DNA from: Nitrososphaerota archaeon
GTDB lineage: Archaea; Thermoproteota; Bathyarchaeia; Bathyarchaeales; Bathycorpusculaceae
Assembly (NCBI GenBank): GCA_031282985.1
Contig: JAITCR010000050.1
Span: forward strand, 1-5,577
Length of the DNA stretch: 5,577 nt
Direction of reading: 5' to 3'
Notes under the pieces: generated by a model
Seen by the model: only the letters and a program-made list of their open reading frames with translations
Databases searched by the model: none
What the model was told of the DNA's origin: nothing
Part shown: positions 5,481-5,577 of the stretch, one piece after another
How the letters are laid out: each line of letters starts with the position of its first letter
How positions within the stretch are numbered: position 1 is the first letter of the stretch
Translations under genes and position numbers: made by a program

Positions 5481-5577
5481 AAAAGACAAAAATTTGACGC
5501 TTTTCAACCCATTTTTGTTCTAATTACTTGATTTTTATCGTAAAACAGTACCTTTTGTCAGCGTGTTAAACTTTAAC

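Noticed and set aside
5565..5577. Palindrome GTTAAACTTTAAC at the right edge
   Set aside because: It is short, AT-rich and cut by the window end. No context is available to assign a role.

Overview
The window most likely comes from a low-GC archaeon with a heavy burden of decaying insertion sequences. Three things point to archaea: a strong TATA box sits about 25 bases ahead of the glycosyltransferase GTG start, with no Shine-Dalgarno site and so no room for a leader; the uvrC-like gene is short; and the IS remnants resemble IS5-type and integrase-type elements of methanogens and Bathyarchaeia. A host-associated bathyarchaeon, such as the termite-gut lineages, is my best guess. That placement is inference from memory of protein families and was not tested.

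Layout from left to right. Positions 2-142 (+) carry the last 46 codons of an integrase-core transposase, followed by a possible element end at 156-175. Positions 205-1821 (-) carry an intact uvrC, the nucleotide-excision-repair endonuclease. Its GIY-YIG nuclease, four-cysteine cluster, UVR motif and RNase H-like nuclease are all present, but there is no C-terminal helix-hairpin-helix region. Its ATG overlaps the stop of a 15-codon open frame (ATGA). Positions 1968-2750 (-) hold a nearly full-length IS5-family transposase broken by several frameshifts. Next to it is a 269-base AT-rich unit (2772-3040) with inverted ends and internal hairpins, which looks like a MITE. Right at its edge begins the C-terminal half of a second, different IS5-family transposase (3043-3409, +), also frameshifted.

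Positions 3410-3722 have no recognisable gene. They hold a 13-base direct repeat, a 12-base palindrome and one doubtful micro-ORF. The TATA box at 3723-3730 then drives an intact 543-residue GT-C membrane glycosyltransferase (3752-5383, +). The last 194 bases are non-coding and may include the left end of another integrase-type IS.

uvrC and the glycosyltransferase are divergently oriented and functionally unrelated. The 1.9 kb between them is layered IS wreckage. I do not see a new defence or regulatory system. The most interesting points are the nested IS/MITE structure, the uvrC form without a helix-hairpin-helix, the reversal of strand composition inside uvrC, and the leaderless promoter.
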